DNA of 16,242 nucleotides from Bacteroidota bacterium. Its GTDB lineage: Bacteria; Bacteroidota; Bacteroidia; Cytophagales; Cyclobacteriaceae. Below the pieces are notes generated by a model, which searched no databases, had not been told where the DNA came from, and saw nothing but the letters and a program-made list of their open reading frames with translations. The first letter of the stretch is position 1; each line of letters begins with the position of its first letter. Positions 15,370 to 16,242 of this stretch are shown here, piece by piece. Location of the stretch: the NCBI GenBank assembly GCA_023417785.1, contig JAEZEH010000134.1:1-16242 (forward strand). Reading direction: 5' to 3'. A program made the translations under genes and the position numbers.

Positions 15370-16200
15370 ATGAAAACTCTTTTTACCCGCGGCTGCATGT
15401 TGCTGCTGCTGATTTCGTTCGCCTTCTCGTGTATCGATCCCGAAAAGCCTGCCTGTCGTATTTCCAAGTTCTATTGGGAAGGTGAATGGCATCGGGCTCA
15501 ATACAATAGTTCCGGGAGACTGCGCGGCCTTGTCGCTGAGAATAGCAAAGTTGCATTCTATTACAATGGGCTTTCCCAGCTAACGTCGGCCGAGATCTAC
15601 ATGAATGGTGATTCGGAGCCCTTTTACAAGTATGAGTTCATCCAGGGCCCTAATGGCATAATTCAAAGGGATGAGTATCATCCGTCGGCATTGGGGACCG
15701 AGCACACGAGGACGATCTATCATTATTCAAGTCCTGGCTCAGTCGATTATGTCATCCACCAGGAATTCGGGCATGATGGAGTACTCGGGTTTGAAATCCG
15801 CCGGGACATTTTATACTCGGGGGGAAATGTGAAGCATATTGACGGAACTTCATCTTTTATCACCACCGACTATTATGGCGCGAAATACGACAACCGTCGC
15901 AACCCGTTCAAAGCGCTCGCCGCCGCGGTTGGCAATAATGTTTTTTTTCCTATCGGTATTCAAGCCAATTTTCCCGTGTCGAATTATGACATCTCGTATC
16001 TGAATCTATTTTCTAAAAACAATCCGACTCGCGGACAATACAGAATTCCCGGAGTAGATCCGTCAGACCAGCTGTTTACCTATACCTATGATGGAGATAT
16101 CGTAAAGACACTGGCATGGGATGAAACAAGCTACGGCTCGACTACTACGGAGAAATACGCGTTTGAGTTCGAATGCGGCCCTTTCACAGCAGAGGAGTAG
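15370..16200 (+). CDS. putative lipoprotein of unknown function
   Basis: The 276-residue protein begins with a strong lipoprotein-type signal: MKTLFTRGCM, the hydrophobic LLLLISFAFS, then Cys21. I chose ATG at 15370 because it places this signal at the N-terminus; the frame extends to GTG at 15337 but the added residues spoil the signal. I do not recognise the family with certainty. The mature part is rich in Tyr, aromatic and Gly residues and contains repeating strand-turn patterns (YNSSGRLRGLV, YYNGLSQLTSAEIY, FTYTYDGDIVKTLAW) that recall the DUF4595/YD-repeat-like surface lipoproteins common in Bacteroidota. It follows the DUF4136-like gene by 225 bases on the same strand; separate transcription is likely. 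The sequence ends in a complete stop at 16198-16200. Confidence 0.75.
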   Translation: MKTLFTRGCMLLLLISFAFSCIDPEKPACRISKFYWEGEWHRAQYNSSGRLRGLVAENSKVAFYYNGLSQLTSAEIYMNGDSEPFYKYEFIQGPNGIIQRDEYHPSALGTEHTRTIYHYSSPGSVDYVIHQEFGHDGVLGFEIRRDILYSGGNVKHIDGTSSFITTDYYGAKYDNRRNPFKALAAAVGNNVFFPIGIQANFPVSNYDISYLNLFSKNNPTRGQYRIPGVDPSDQLFTYTYDGDIVKTLAWDETSYGSTTTEKYAFEFECGPFTAEE

Positions 16201-16242
16201 CACGTGTACAAATCGAGGAACTGAATCAGGTGGCCGCGTTCA

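Noticed and set aside
1..16242. CRISPR arrays, tRNA or rRNA genes, insertion sequences, phage integrases
   Set aside because: No regularly spaced repeats, cloverleaf or rRNA-like stretches, transposase motifs or terminal inverted repeats were seen on reading both strands.

Overview
The window looks like a chromosomal stretch from a member of the Bacteroidota, probably Cytophagales-like (inference, no taxonomic search possible). The evidence is a SusC-type TonB plug segment and a type IX secretion C-terminal domain on one protein, a promoter with the Bacteroidota -7 motif TAnnTTTG, mostly absent Shine-Dalgarno sequences, several small lipoproteins, and typical best relatives for the housekeeping genes. 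There are no rRNA or tRNA genes, CRISPR arrays, insertion sequences or integrases that I can see. Gene content is mixed single genes and short operons rather than one large pathway.

Layout. 1-636: 3' part of an unrecognised protein gene broken by one frameshift. 727-1795 (minus): greB and, 70 bases downstream of it, a DinB-family gene. 2109-4509 (plus): a BlaI-type repressor overlapping (ATGA) a BlaR1/M56-type membrane peptidase, preceded by two BlaI-type operators sitting on a Bacteroidota promoter. 4654-7188 (minus): a UvrA2-like ABC ATPase without the UvrB-binding domain, convergent with the BlaR-like gene. 7189-7659: a 471-base divergent intergenic region with inverted repeats. 7660-9597 (plus): exported acetolactate decarboxylase followed by a Tat-signal glucose-fructose-oxidoreductase-like protein. 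9713-10018 (plus): a small, divergent HPF/RaiA-like protein. 10295-12178 (plus): an intact CHASE3-like/PAS sensor histidine kinase. 12235-12758 (minus): a decayed histidine kinase C-terminus with two frameshifts and a stop. 12758-14026 (minus): a CYP152 fatty-acid peroxygenase P450. 14027-14613: a 587-base gap with at most a 44-codon ORF. 14614-15144 and 15370-16200 (plus): a DUF4136-like lipoprotein and an unrecognised lipoprotein.

How the parts work together. The BlaI/BlaR pair is a self-contained sensor-protease/repressor circuit: the repressor should sit on its own promoter, and the membrane peptidase should relieve it after a periplasmic signal. Its periplasmic half is not a penicillin-binding domain but a linker, a TonB-plug-like segment and a T9SS-type beta-sandwich, which makes the signal unknown and is the most interesting item in the window. 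Acetolactate decarboxylase and the GFOR-like enzyme both carry export signals and are 33 bases apart, suggesting a small envelope-located carbohydrate/overflow-metabolite pair. The P450 keeps the Arg-Pro pair of CYP152 peroxygenases and has Gln at the position that separates hydroxylating from decarboxylating members. The kinase remnant begins on the P450 stop codon, so this junction probably arose by deletion or insertion.
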